Source: Legionella maceachernii
GTDB lineage: Bacteria > Pseudomonadota > Gammaproteobacteria > Legionellales > Legionellaceae
DNA: 64,000 nt
Assembly (NCBI RefSeq): GCF_900167045.1
Contig: NZ_FUXJ01000002.1
Span: 332,528 to 396,527, forward strand
Reading direction: 5' to 3'
Shown here: positions 55,198-63,943 of the stretch, one piece after another
How positions within the stretch are numbered: the stretch's first letter is position 1
Layout of the letters: the number at the start of each line of letters is the position of its first letter
Program-made: the position numbers and the translations under genes
Notes under the pieces: generated by a model
Databases searched by the model: none
What the model saw: the letters and a program-made list of their open reading frames with translations, nothing else
What the model was told of the DNA's origin: nothing

Positions 55198-56055
55198 ATG
55201 AAAATCGACACAAATTTAGTTCAAAAACTGATTGCTGAGCAATTCTCACAATGGAAATCATTGCCAATTTACCCCGTTACTCAAAGTGGTTGGGATAATC
55301 GAACATTTCACTTAGGTGAAGAAATGGTGATTCGGTTACCTAGCGCTGAGGAGTATGAGCCACAGATTCAAAAAGAATATCAATGGTTGCCTTGGCTTTC
55401 GAGACAACTTGGATTTGAAATCACACAGCCTATTGCACTTGGGAAACCATCCTCAACCTATCCGTGGCATTGGAGTGTTAATCGCTGGATTGAAGGGGAG
55501 TCTGCCTCAAGGCAGAATATTGATGATATGAAATGTTTCGCAGAAGCATTGGGAAAATGTTTAAAAGAATTGCAATCTTTGGATGCGACAGGAGGACCTT
55601 TAGCAGGCGCACATAATTTTTATCGAGGTGGTTCGTTAAAGGTTTATGATGAGGAAGTGCGTCTAGCAATACCTCAGATTCAAAATTCTCGTGAACAAAG
55701 CCTTGCAATATCCTTATGGCAAGACGCACTTTCTTCAGAATGGGGCTTAATCCCTGTGTGGGTCCACGGAGACATCGCGGTTGGAAATATTTTGGTTCAT
55801 AGTGGAAAGTTTCACGCCCTTATCGATTTTGGCCAGCTTGCTATAGGCGATCCAGCATGCGATTTGGTGATAGCCTGGAATTTTTTTTCTGCTGAAGAGC
55901 GAAGTGTGTTTAAAAAAGCAGTTCAATTGGATAATGATACCTGGATGCGAGCCTTAGGATGGGCATTTTGGAAAACCTTATGTTGGCCAGTTAAAGGGAC
56001 TGATATAAAAGTGATCTTGCGTGAAATTTATACCGAGTATAATGCGCTTAAATAA
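55198..56055 (+). CDS. APH-family (aminoglycoside phosphotransferase-like) kinase
   Basis: This 285-residue protein kinase-like enzyme has the phosphotransferase loop WVHGDIAVGNIL with D192 as catalytic base and N197 for metal, and IDFGQLAIGDPACDL with D210 (DFG). The N-lobe has the ATP strand MVIRLPS. This class phosphorylates small hydroxyl-bearing molecules; aminoglycosides are only one option, and many relatives act on homoserine, choline or macrolides. AAGGTAG precedes the ATG. It is convergent with the GNAT gene downstream. A true resistance role cannot be read from the sequence. Confidence 0.88.
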   Translation: MKIDTNLVQKLIAEQFSQWKSLPIYPVTQSGWDNRTFHLGEEMVIRLPSAEEYEPQIQKEYQWLPWLSRQLGFEITQPIALGKPSSTYPWHWSVNRWIEGESASRQNIDDMKCFAEALGKCLKELQSLDATGGPLAGAHNFYRGGSLKVYDEEVRLAIPQIQNSREQSLAISLWQDALSSEWGLIPVWVHGDIAVGNILVHSGKFHALIDFGQLAIGDPACDLVIAWNFFSAEERSVFKKAVQLDNDTWMRALGWAFWKTLCWPVKGTDIKVILREIYTEYNALK

Positions 56056-56059
56056 ATAC

Positions 56060-56096
56060 ATTGGTTTTTCGATTCATCACTGATTCGATAACCAAT
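56060..56096. terminator. Hairpin between convergent genes
   Basis: Imperfect stem ATTGGTT/AACCAAT with an inner TCGA/TCGA pairing lies between the APH-like and GNAT genes and overlaps the end of the latter. It is a likely shared terminator without a clear U-tract beyond the stem. Confidence 0.4.
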
Positions 56097-56586
56097 CTTC
56101 AGCAGTCAAAGCGAAACGTAAATGATCTTGCCAGATACCATAGACTTTTAAGTAACGAGGAGAAAATCCTTCTTTTAGAAATCCGTTTCTTGTAGCAAGA
56201 TGTATTGAGCGGGTATTAGTGGGTTGGATATTCGCTTCAATTCGGTGAAGATCTAAGGTGGTAAAGATTTCCTTTAAAACTAATTTTAATGCCTGACTCA
56301 TCAAACCTTGGCCTGCGTAATTAATAGAGGCATAGTAACCAAGATAGGCACTTTTAAATACACCCTGCGTAATACCACTGACATTAAAAACACCAATAAT
56401 GTTGTTATTGCTATCCCAGACGATAAAGTATTTTTCACTGTCCTTTTTGCTTTTTTCTAAATAGGTTTGAAACTCATCTGATGTCTTAGGCGCAGCAATA
56501 AAAGGAAAATGAAAATCTTGATTTTTTTGCATTGTTTCAATGAATATTTTCTCATCTTGGCATGATGGTACTTTTAAGGTAATCAT
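56077..56586 (-). CDS. GNAT-family N-acetyltransferase (RimJ/RimL type)
   Basis: This 169-residue protein has a GNAT fold of the RimJ/RimL/SpeG group. The acetyl-CoA loop and following helix read YINYAGQGLMSQALKLVLKE inside the longer block from residue 93. The C-terminal NTRSIHLATRNGFLKEGFSP is typical of this group. It should transfer an acetyl group to a protein N-terminus or small amine; the target is unknown. Confidence 0.88.
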   Translation of the reverse strand: MITLKVPSCQDEKIFIETMQKNQDFHFPFIAAPKTSDEFQTYLEKSKKDSEKYFIVWDSNNNIIGVFNVSGITQGVFKSAYLGYYASINYAGQGLMSQALKLVLKEIFTTLDLHRIEANIQPTNTRSIHLATRNGFLKEGFSPRYLKVYGIWQDHLRFALTAEDWLSNQ

Positions 56587-56958
56587 ATTCGACTGCTAAT
56601 AAAGAATTAAAAAATTTATTTTAACATGGAATGGAATGGCGCTCATCCAAGATAAGTAGTTGCTATATCGTACGTTTTTGGACGGGGCATGGCATGGAGC
56701 AATCTAATCGTCAGGGGGCCAATACAAACTCGTTAAGTCTCGGAACATGACCTTGACCCTGATGGGTGCCTGGTGAGACTTTATTTAGAGTCGGGCAACC
56801 TATAATATAAAAAACGATTAGATTGTTATTCCTCTATTGACAAAAAGCCTCCTAATGGCATCCGCAACAGAATTACCAAATGTAATGTTGCATGAAATTG
56901 ATCAAAACCTTCTGTTTGATTATTATTACTCCAAAGAATTCAGTATCTAAAACTAAAA
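56587..56958. other. Intergenic region, no gene seen
   Basis: About 370 bases between divergent genes. It should hold the promoters of both. No repeat or conserved site stands out. Confidence 0.4.
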
Positions 56959-57708
56959 ATGGCGCAACTAAATTCCTTTTCGAATGAAATTAAGCTGGAT
57001 AAAGAGTTATTAGCTATACCGGAGCTTGTGTTTTTTAAAGATTTAAAGGGTTGTTATTTTGGCTGTAATGATGTTTTGGCAGAATATGTTGGTCTCGCAA
57101 GCCCCAAAGATTGTATCGGTAAGGATGATTCCTTGTTTTGTTGGTATAACTATAGCGAAATTTTTCAAAAAAATGACCGTTGGGTTATTAAATATAAAAT
57201 GCCTACCTATTTTATGGAACCTTCAAAAGGGGCGAATAATAAATTAATTGATTGTTTGACTGTTAAAGCGCCTTTTTTTAGATCAAATAATGCTATTGCT
57301 GGCGTTCAAGGAATTGGTATTTCGCTGGAAAACACCTCCTTTAACCAAGTGTTACAAAGGTTTATTGCTGCCTGCCAAAAATTTAACTTAGCGCTTGCAC
57401 CTGCTAAGATGATCCAAGTTATCACTCAAATAGTGCAAACTAATAACTGCAAAAAGCAATGGGATAGAGAGGGCAAATTATTTGATTATGGCAAAGTCAG
57501 TTTTAGTATAAGAGAAGCTCAATGTCTTCATTATTTTTTAAACCACTATTCTGCCGAAAAAACATCTAAAGAAATTTTTATTTCTAAAAAAACTGTTGAA
57601 TTTCATTTGGCAAATATAAAAAATAAACTAGGTTGTTCAAATGCAAAAGAATTGACAAATTTAGCAATCGATTATGGCTTTATTGATCTCATGTTTATGA
57701 AATTTTGA
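56959..57708 (+). CDS. PAS-LuxR transcriptional regulator, second copy
   Basis: This 249-residue paralogue of the regulator at 18,151 has the same layout: PAS-like domain (about 15-120) with LVFFKDLKGCYFGCND, a linker helix and a LuxR-type helix-turn-helix with IREAQCLHYFLNHYSAEKTS and SKKTVEFHLANIKNKLG. Both end in GFIDLMFM(R/K)F. No strong ribosome site is visible. It has no adjacent operon on its strand and is separated from hipBA by decayed DNA. Confidence 0.85.
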   Translation: MAQLNSFSNEIKLDKELLAIPELVFFKDLKGCYFGCNDVLAEYVGLASPKDCIGKDDSLFCWYNYSEIFQKNDRWVIKYKMPTYFMEPSKGANNKLIDCLTVKAPFFRSNNAIAGVQGIGISLENTSFNQVLQRFIAACQKFNLALAPAKMIQVITQIVQTNNCKKQWDREGKLFDYGKVSFSIREAQCLHYFLNHYSAEKTSKEIFISKKTVEFHLANIKNKLGCSNAKELTNLAIDYGFIDLMFMKF

Positions 57709-57877
57709 CATGACTAGCTAATTCTTTAAATTAATGATAATTTTTGTTGTTAAATTTGGTGAAAAACTTAGAAAAATAGATATGATTGTTTCAGGTTTAG
57801 AGAACGAGTTGGGAGCTTAACTCAAATATGTTTCATTATCTCAGCAGTCGAATGGCCTTACGAATAAAGCTTATACT

Positions 57878-58112
57878 ATGAAATACCAATTAGCTGTACA
57901 GTTCCCGAGAAATTATACAATATCGATGCAATCGCAGATAGGATAAACTAGAGAATCAATTGTTGATGCAGAGCTTAATGCACATGATATGTGCAGCAGT
58001 GAAATCACTATTTTTATCCATACTCAATTATCCGGTTGATACTTTTAAAATAATAACAAGTATTTTAGAAAAAGAAGATGTTTCAATATTTAAAAATTAC
58101 ATAGAAAAATAG
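57878..58112 (+). pseudogene. Decayed small conserved protein
   Basis: The frame starts MKYQLAVQFPRNYTISMQ, meets a stop, and continues as ESIVDAELNAHDMCSSEITI, then FIHT, a second stop and a shift, and PVDTFKIITSILEKEDV. It resembles a small conserved family (about 100 residues) that I recall as having an (E/D)xxGHDxGSGExNIFIHT core; no function is known to me. Two stops and one frameshift make it dead. Just after it (58,113-58,200) lies another short coding-like scrap, unidentified. Confidence 0.5.
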
Positions 58113-58230
58113 AGTGCGGCGACGTGGGGCGATTGAGAAAACCTATGCAGCGCATTCGGATTATTTGAATCGGCAGATGATTTGCAGTCCAGAGGTTTTA
58201 AGGAAGTAAATTAAAAATGTACCTTTTATA

Positions 58231-58248
58231 ATCCTATTTTTTTAGGAT
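58231..58248. promoter_or_regulatory. HipB-type operator 1
   Basis: Palindrome ATCC-N10-GGAT (here with TATTTTTTTA between). It resembles the E. coli HipB operator (TATCC-N8-GGATA) and recurs 49 bases downstream, just ahead of the antitoxin gene. Confidence 0.6.
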
Positions 58249-58262
58249 TTTAGTTGGCATAA

Positions 58263-58297
58263 TTGTTTTTTTAAAATTAATCCTACTATAATGGGAT
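58263..58297 (+). promoter_or_regulatory. hipBA promoter overlapping operator 2
   Basis: A -35-like TTGTTT (58,263-58,268), an 18-base spacer and a TATAAT -10 (58,287-58,292). The -10 sits inside a second ATCC-N10-GGAT palindrome (58,280-58,297), so repressor binding would block polymerase. A third GGAT half-site is at 58,344, next to the start codon. Confidence 0.6.
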
Positions 58298-58350
58298 TAA
58301 AGAGGTACTAGCTCGAAATTCTAATATAAAGTCTATACTCGTAGGATTAT

Positions 58351-58632
58351 ATGGCCAAGCAAATTAAAAAATTAAAGACTCCAAATCTTCAACAGCCATT
58401 AACCGCAGCATTGTTGGGAGAAGTCATAAAGGCACGTCGAACTCAAAGTAATTTAAGATTAGAGGATGCGGCTGCTTTATGTGGTGTCGCCAAAGAAACC
58501 TTTATGAAAATCGAGCATGGGCAATCGAAATCTCAATTGGCTAGTGTATTACAAATTTGCTCTGGTTTGGGTATAAATCTTTACATAAAACCGTGGGTAG
58601 ATAACGGTGAGGATGAAAATGGTTGGAGATAA
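58351..58632 (+). CDS. hipB: HipB-like antitoxin/repressor (XRE family)
   Basis: This 93-residue Xre-type DNA-binding protein has the helix-turn-helix LGEVIKARRTQSNLRLEDAA, then LCGVAKETFMKIEHGQS, with a conserved final segment. The following gene begins within its last codons, the usual coupling of antitoxin and toxin. It probably represses its own operon through the paired ATCC-N10-GGAT sites upstream and neutralises the kinase toxin. Confidence 0.85.
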   Translation: MAKQIKKLKTPNLQQPLTAALLGEVIKARRTQSNLRLEDAAALCGVAKETFMKIEHGQSKSQLASVLQICSGLGINLYIKPWVDNGEDENGWR

Positions 58633-59917
58633 GCAGGGATTAGATATTTATTTAGGAAAAAGTCAAATAGCCAATATTTCTCTTAGAGAGGATCAGTTGT
58701 ATTGGAGTTATCATGAGGATTGGCAAAAGAGAGGTTATGCTATTTCCCCACACTTACCTTTACATGAAGATATTCCACCATTAAATGTACAACGATTTCT
58801 GCGAAATTTACTACCCGAAGGCAACCCTTTAGAAGTTCTAGTTAATATTTTTCATTTAAGTAAATACAATACGTTTGGACTTATTCAAGCCTTAGGATTG
58901 GATACCCCGGGTTCATTAGTGATATTGCCACCGAATCAAGCGATTCCTAATCAAGCTAATTTTCGACTAATAACGGATGAAGAATTAGAACAGCGTTTAA
59001 ATGATCGTGATCCCTATGGCTTAATCGTTTGGGATGGAAAACCTCGTCTTTCAGTTGCTGGAGTGCAGGATAAGATTAATGTGGTGTTAAATAAGCGAGG
59101 GCAACTTGGCTTTGGAGAAGGTAGTTTGTGTTCTACCCATATTCTTAAATTTGAAACGCAAAGACTTTCTAATTTAGTTTTAAATGAATATCTAAGTATG
59201 CAGCTTGCTAAACGATGTGCATTAAGTGTAGCCAACGTTCAGATAAAGCGTTTTGGTCAGTATCCTGCTTTATTGGTAGAGCGTTTTGATAGGAAATTGA
59301 TTACTAATAATATAGTGAAAAGACACCACTTAATAGACGGTTGCCAGGCATTGAATTTACCCCCTGAATATAAGTACGAACAAAATTTTGGAAACAGTAG
59401 GGATGTCGCTCATATTAGAGATGGAGTGAGTTTGCTTAAGCTCTTTGATTTTTCAAATCAAACGATCAATCCCGCAAAAACAAAACAACAAATACTCGAC
59501 TGGGTTTTATTTAATATTTTGATATTTAATTGTGACGCTCACGGTAAAAATATAAGTTTCTTTGTTGGACCTAACGGTATTTCGCTGGCTCCCTTTTATG
59601 ATTTAATCAATATAAAAATGTATCCTGAATTTGAGCATGACTTGGCGATGGCATTAGGAGATGAATTTGATGAAGATAATATCAATGCCTATCAGCTAGC
59701 TGATTTTTCCGATACATGCCAGCTGCCCCGATCATTAGTGGCTAAACGTTTAAAATATTTAATTGGCAAGCTAACTGCTGCATTGCAAGAGGAAATCAAT
59801 CTTACTGTGATTAATGATAAAGAAGAAACCTATTTAAAGAAATATCAAGAAATTGTCATTAAAAGATGTAAGCATTTATTAGAGCAGAGCGACCAAATTA
59901 CCTCAATGAGGCTCTAG
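58619..59917 (+). CDS. hipA: HipA-like Ser/Thr kinase toxin
   Basis: The protein has 432 residues from the ATG placed six bases after GAGG; two earlier starts (GTG 58,607 and ATG 58,613) lie too near the ribosome site. The N-subdomain is fused, so this is not the split HipS/HipT form. The kinase core shows SVAGVQDKINVV (ATP loop), LVERFDRK, FNCDAHGKNIS (catalytic Asp and metal Asn) and APFYDLIN (second metal Asp). In E. coli, HipA phosphorylates glutamyl-tRNA synthetase and causes dormancy; the target here is unknown. It overlaps the antitoxin gene by 14 bases. Confidence 0.88.
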   Translation: MVGDKQGLDIYLGKSQIANISLREDQLYWSYHEDWQKRGYAISPHLPLHEDIPPLNVQRFLRNLLPEGNPLEVLVNIFHLSKYNTFGLIQALGLDTPGSLVILPPNQAIPNQANFRLITDEELEQRLNDRDPYGLIVWDGKPRLSVAGVQDKINVVLNKRGQLGFGEGSLCSTHILKFETQRLSNLVLNEYLSMQLAKRCALSVANVQIKRFGQYPALLVERFDRKLITNNIVKRHHLIDGCQALNLPPEYKYEQNFGNSRDVAHIRDGVSLLKLFDFSNQTINPAKTKQQILDWVLFNILIFNCDAHGKNISFFVGPNGISLAPFYDLINIKMYPEFEHDLAMALGDEFDEDNINAYQLADFSDTCQLPRSLVAKRLKYLIGKLTAALQEEINLTVINDKEETYLKKYQEIVIKRCKHLLEQSDQITSMRL

Positions 59918-60001
59918 TGTCTCTCCGCAATTTTTTTTTGGTTTAAAAGAATAGCTTTTTCGTTTTCTTCTTCCGAAAAATCCAAGGACCTGGCCACTGC
60001 T

Positions 60002-62332
60002 CTAAGTACATCCACGATATAACACAATTTGCCGTTCATCTTGCCGTTCATCATTACTACTACTGGAAGCAGTAGAACGCTGAGAAGAGTGAAAAAAGCG
60101 GGAAGGGTGTTTGCCCAAACCTGGTGTTATCTCTGGCGGGTTAGGGATTGCGCTGGCGCAAAGTGCCTGGAAAAATCTTCTAAATTTGGTTCCAAGAGTG
60201 CAATCGAAGGCAAGATTGGGTATTAATCCGGTGGATCGATCCAGTATGGAACAAGTAAGTACGCCCCGGTTGTGAACCCATACTTCTGAGGGGACAGGTG
60301 CATTTTTATCATCAATCCATTGACTAAGACTGAGCAATTTACTATTTGCACCTACCCAGGGATCCCATATCCATTTATCATTATTACTGTCAATTATCAT
60401 GACCGCACAGTGAAATCCCCAGTCCTCTTCATCTCCATATACACTACAGCTTTTTTTGTCCCAAAATTTCAAAACTTTGACTGAGTCTACACCATAGAAA
60501 CGAAGCAGAGTGCTAACAAAATGCGCTCGCACATGGCAGCGACTTGGGGTTATTGCGTATTGATAAGTTATCTTATCCTTATTATACTGCCAAAATTTGT
60601 CATACAGTTCACTCAACCAGCGAAAATTAGGTTTATTTTTTGTTTTATATATGGGGTGATTCCCCACTTTGAGGGGGATACCCCCTGTCAATGGTTGACA
60701 TTCCTCTTGAAGTTCACGATTAGCCAGCTCTAAATGACTTGTAACAGGATGCCCAGTCATTAGCGGAATGATAATGTCACGATTAAACACATGTAAATTG
60801 CTCACGGCTTGCAGACTGCTTTGCCTGTAATCGTATGCGTATAATGGGATGCTTGACTGCATAAAGCATAATGGTAACGTTTCTCTGCTTTCGTATGAAA
60901 TCGGATTAACCAAGGAATTATTGATAGAGAATGTTCGATTTAATGTGTTTACGTTGAGCTCATGATTAACGGGTACTAAGCCACCTCCATAAGAAATGGT
61001 AAGCACTCTTTCGGGATATTCGTTGTATTTAACTTGATATAAACAGTCGGTATCAGGTAATGGAATCTGTAAATTGACAAGTTGTTTTGTTTCTTTTCGA
61101 GTGGCTAAAAATTCCGGTAATTGATTAGAAAGAAGTCCTATCAGATAATGAAGAAATTGCAAAGATTCATTATTGCTATTCCACCAGGGGAGGCTGTCTA
61201 TGCGTAACAGATTGATATGCTGAGGAGCCGTTCTTACCAGCCGCTCCATCATTCTGAAATAATTACCAACAACAAAAGTCTCTGAAAATCCTTCCTGTAA
61301 ACCATGTTGTAACATGCTATCTTTTTGAGCAGGTTCATCAACAGCTTCTAGAGCCAACTCAAAAAGTTCAAAATTTGCCTTCCTGACAGCTGAACGAAAA
61401 GCAGAAAAGTTATCAGAAGCAAACATTTTTCTTCTGATCTCTGAGTCAACCTGATTCATAAACAAGCGAATGATATCAAGATGGCCTTTTTCGGCTGCTC
61501 GACGAAATATTTGAAAATCATCTGCCACAATCATCTGAAAAATTTCTGTTGTCGGTAATAAAGAAAGAAGATAAAAAAAGATTATTGTATTTGAATTAAT
61601 TGCAGCCACCGCAAAAAGTTGATATTGGTTTATGGCAAGCACGTTAACAATTTCTTGAGTGGGTTGAGATTTTGGTGTGGAGAAAAGTCTATTGAGAATA
61701 CGAAGATCTCTGTCTTTGGCTGATGCCAATAGCAAGAGCTTATAATTATCTGCAGCTATTCTATTGAATAAATCAAAAGAGGAAAATAAGTTGAAAAGGT
61801 GATCAAGAATAGCCTGGCGAGCATCAGAATTATTCCAAAACAGAATACGGTAATCGTCAGCTTTAATCATTTCCCAAATCCTTTCCGTATTCAGGAAACC
61901 AGCTAAGTCATCCAGTAAAGGCCGATTTGAAGATAGCGTAGCAAGAAACATCACTAAAAAGTCATTTTCCTTAATAATGCCACAAAGTTGCTCCTGTTCG
62001 AGTACAGCTGTTCTATATAAATGAGGACGACCCAGGATCATGCCCGCTTTGGCAATTTGTCTTTCCGGGATATGCATTTTTCGTGCGCCCGATATCAATT
62101 CTTCATCAGTGATTTCAGGATGAGCATAAGCAACATATAATAGCGATTTTAAAGGGTCTTCTTCTGGAAGAAGCGGATAAATAACGTCTGAAAAAGCACC
62201 TTTCATTCGCGCATCCATTATTTTTTCTTCTTCATCAGTCAGAAAAGAGTCAAAAACAAACATACTAGTCCATTCGGGTATTTTTTGTGCTTCAGGATGT
62301 TTTTCTTTCATAGAACCAAATAGATAAAGCAT
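60002..62332 (-). CDS. Ankyrin-like protein with C-terminal protein-glutaminase-type domain
   Basis: This 776-residue protein has no signal peptide. Residues about 150-335 form four or five degenerate ankyrin-like units with a recurring (A/V)(A/D)D(D/N)(Y/F)xx(L/F) core, for example MIVADDFQIFRRAAEKGHLD. Residues about 440-700 look like a papain-fold protein-glutamine deamidase: CHVRAHFVSTLLRFYG with C599, WGFHCAVMIIDS with H641 and WIWDPW with D657 match the Cys-x-x-Arg-Ala-His, Trp-x-x-His and Asp-Pro pattern of bacterial protein glutaminases. The tail is Ser/Asp/Glu/Arg-rich. Starts at Met1 or Met8 are both possible without a clear ribosome site. It is probably a translocated effector; the assignment is by motif only. 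Confidence 0.7.
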   Translation of the reverse strand: MLYLFGSMKEKHPEAQKIPEWTSMFVFDSFLTDEEEKIMDARMKGAFSDVIYPLLPEEDPLKSLLYVAYAHPEITDEELISGARKMHIPERQIAKAGMILGRPHLYRTAVLEQEQLCGIIKENDFLVMFLATLSSNRPLLDDLAGFLNTERIWEMIKADDYRILFWNNSDARQAILDHLFNLFSSFDLFNRIAADNYKLLLLASAKDRDLRILNRLFSTPKSQPTQEIVNVLAINQYQLFAVAAINSNTIIFFYLLSLLPTTEIFQMIVADDFQIFRRAAEKGHLDIIRLFMNQVDSEIRRKMFASDNFSAFRSAVRKANFELFELALEAVDEPAQKDSMLQHGLQEGFSETFVVGNYFRMMERLVRTAPQHINLLRIDSLPWWNSNNESLQFLHYLIGLLSNQLPEFLATRKETKQLVNLQIPLPDTDCLYQVKYNEYPERVLTISYGGGLVPVNHELNVNTLNRTFSINNSLVNPISYESRETLPLCFMQSSIPLYAYDYRQSSLQAVSNLHVFNRDIIIPLMTGHPVTSHLELANRELQEECQPLTGGIPLKVGNHPIYKTKNKPNFRWLSELYDKFWQYNKDKITYQYAITPSRCHVRAHFVSTLLRFYGVDSVKVLKFWDKKSCSVYGDEEDWGFHCAVMIIDSNNDKWIWDPWVGANSKLLSLSQWIDDKNAPVPSEVWVHNRGVLTCSILDRSTGLIPNLAFDCTLGTKFRRFFQALCASAIPNPPEITPGLGKHPSRFFHSSQRSTASSSSNDERQDERQIVLYRGCT

Positions 62333-62745
62333 TTTGCGACGGGAAATAAAAGGGATAAAGATTTTGTATAGTACTATATAACTCCAATATGATCAATATT
62401 AATTCATGTAATACAGCTCTGCCTTTATATTTATTACAGGGCAATTTTTTTGAACTTCCTATCAAATATTCTTTTGCTAGTTTAATGTCTTTACTTTGTG
62501 TTTTTTTATCTCCAGCACAGAGCAAAAGCACAATCACCTTATCTAATTCACTATAATAAATACGGTAACCTGAACCGAATTTAAATTTTAATTCACTGAT
62601 TACATCACCTAAAATTTTATACTCACCTAAGTTTTCAATAGCAATTCTAGCTAAGTGAGATTTAATTCGATGACGAATCGCAGTATCTAATGATTCAAGC
62701 CATGAAGTAAATGGACAATCTCCATCATCTTTTTATTTCTTTCAT
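62292..62745 (-). pseudogene. Decayed RelE/HigB-type toxin
   Basis: Translation gives CPFTSWLESLDTAIRHRIKS, then FGSGYRIYYSEL and VLLLCAGDKKTQSKDIKLAK, the usual form of the addiction-module killer (RelE/StbE-like) family. An extra A in a run near the start shifts MKEIK out of frame with the body, and the body has no start codon. The C-terminal end runs 40 bases into the next gene's start. No antitoxin remains. Confidence 0.65.
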
Positions 62746-62943
62746 AAGCTAGTTGTATCTTGCAGGATACAAAAATGCAATCAACATCAACAGTAAACCT
62801 CACATCAGGTGCAGCTTTATCTGTTATCAATAGTCCTGTTATACACCCCCACCAACAAAAGTTACCTCATCGCATAACTCTCTAAGACGATGCACAATAA
62901 CGGTGAGTGATTCAATATTACGCTGAGCAGAGCTTTTACTCAT
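62710..62943 (-). pseudogene. Decayed AbiEii-like nucleotidyltransferase fragment
   Basis: Starts MSKSSAQRNIESLTVIVHRL and then DEVTFVGGGV before a frameshift, continuing TDKAAPDVRFTVDVDCIFV. The V-G-G and T-x-D-V-D patterns match the N-terminal nucleotidyltransferase core seen in AbiEii/MenT-type toxins. Only the first 75 or so codons survive and they abut the toxin remnant. Confidence 0.5.
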
Positions 62944-63229
62944 TTGACACCGATCTTTGATCTTAGCATTTTAGATAATTCTTGTATTGCGATTTTTTTT
63001 TTATTGCTCGAATTGAGATATTTTAAAACAATGGATCAGGGCTTGATCACTGACTCTGGAGCCGAGGATATAAAGGCTTGAGTGCAATACCTCGAACCTC
63101 TCCTTCGCCATGAGGCCAAACGGACACAGGATCGTTACCCATGACAATTTGATTTTTTAGACTCGGACCAGAATAACTCGTGGAAACCCCGTGAACTATT
63201 TCCCCTAATTTTGCAGGAGCACTCACAAA
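62944..63229. other. Unidentified decayed sequence
   Basis: About 290 bases. The minus-strand translation contains a coding-like stretch (NDPVSVWPHGEGEVRGIALK) between stops that I cannot assign. No intact gene. Confidence 0.35.
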
Positions 63230-63412
63230 TCGGGTTTAATATTAGCTTGGGTAGCCAGCTAACCTAAGGCAATAGCCAAACCCCACTGGGTCCTAGAAAA
63301 ATTTAATTCTCTTGTCGTTGAATGAAAGCAAGGAAGCGAGTTCCATGATTTTCTTTTTGGGTACTCCTGTAGCAAACTTAAAATCATAATCATCCAATGT
63401 CTTGTCTAAAAG
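63230..63412 (-). pseudogene. IS21 IstB helper ATPase remnant
   Basis: Reads DKTLDDYDFKFATGVPKKKI, then MELASLLSFNDKR and FLGPSGV, then, after a small deletion that removes the Walker-A lysine, AIALG and LATQANIK. This is the segment around the Walker A motif of IstB. The deletion and a stop codon make it non-functional. No IstA is present. Confidence 0.75.
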
Positions 63413-63499
63413 TAACATTAAGCACAAGCAACAATTGATCATTAATAAAACAAATGGTAAAATAATCGCTTACATATGTAACAATCTATAGGATTTTTG

Positions 63500-63943
63500 A
63501 TGCAACTTGTTTTCGCACCTAATCAACATAGCGGAGAAGAATTTATTCAATCATTCCAAAAGATCAAAAACATATCACCACCGGTTACTGAGCTTGTGAT
63601 GTGGCTTGATGGATTTGACAGTAGATCTACAACAGAGCTAGGAGACGCCTTTGCAGCCATCCCATCCTCTGTGACTCGTCTTTGTTGCGCCGGTAACATC
63701 TTTAGCATCAATGAAGAAACACTAGCTAAAATTTTTGCTTCTATACCGAAAAGTGTTACATTGATAGAATTAGACCTGAGTGAAAGTATTTTATCAATAG
63801 ATAATTTATCAATAGAAAACATTCAACAATTAGCTAATTCACTTCCCAATATCGATTTTTATTTTAGGGAGAGCGAGCTTAAAGCAATGAGTATAGAGCA
63901 ACGTCAAACTGATCTTGCCCGGGAAAATCGGACACATTGCTAA
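63500..63943 (+). CDS. LRR protein truncated by an IS element
   Basis: The protein has 147 residues from the ATG with TAGGA seven bases upstream. It has leucine-rich repeats of the Legionella type: AFAAIPSSVTRL, then IFASIPKSVTLIELDLSES, with units of about 28 residues. The last dozen or so codons (ENRTHC) look to be IS sequence: the end of a transposase gene on the other strand overlaps by four bases. The original effector-like LRR protein was probably longer. Confidence 0.65.
   Translation: MQLVFAPNQHSGEEFIQSFQKIKNISPPVTELVMWLDGFDSRSTTELGDAFAAIPSSVTRLCCAGNIFSINEETLAKIFASIPKSVTLIELDLSESILSIDNLSIENIQQLANSLPNIDFYFRESELKAMSIEQRQTDLARENRTHC

Noticed and set aside
55198..56055. Antibiotic resistance gene
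   Set aside because: The APH fold is shared by many metabolic kinases and nothing in the sequence points to an aminoglycoside substrate.
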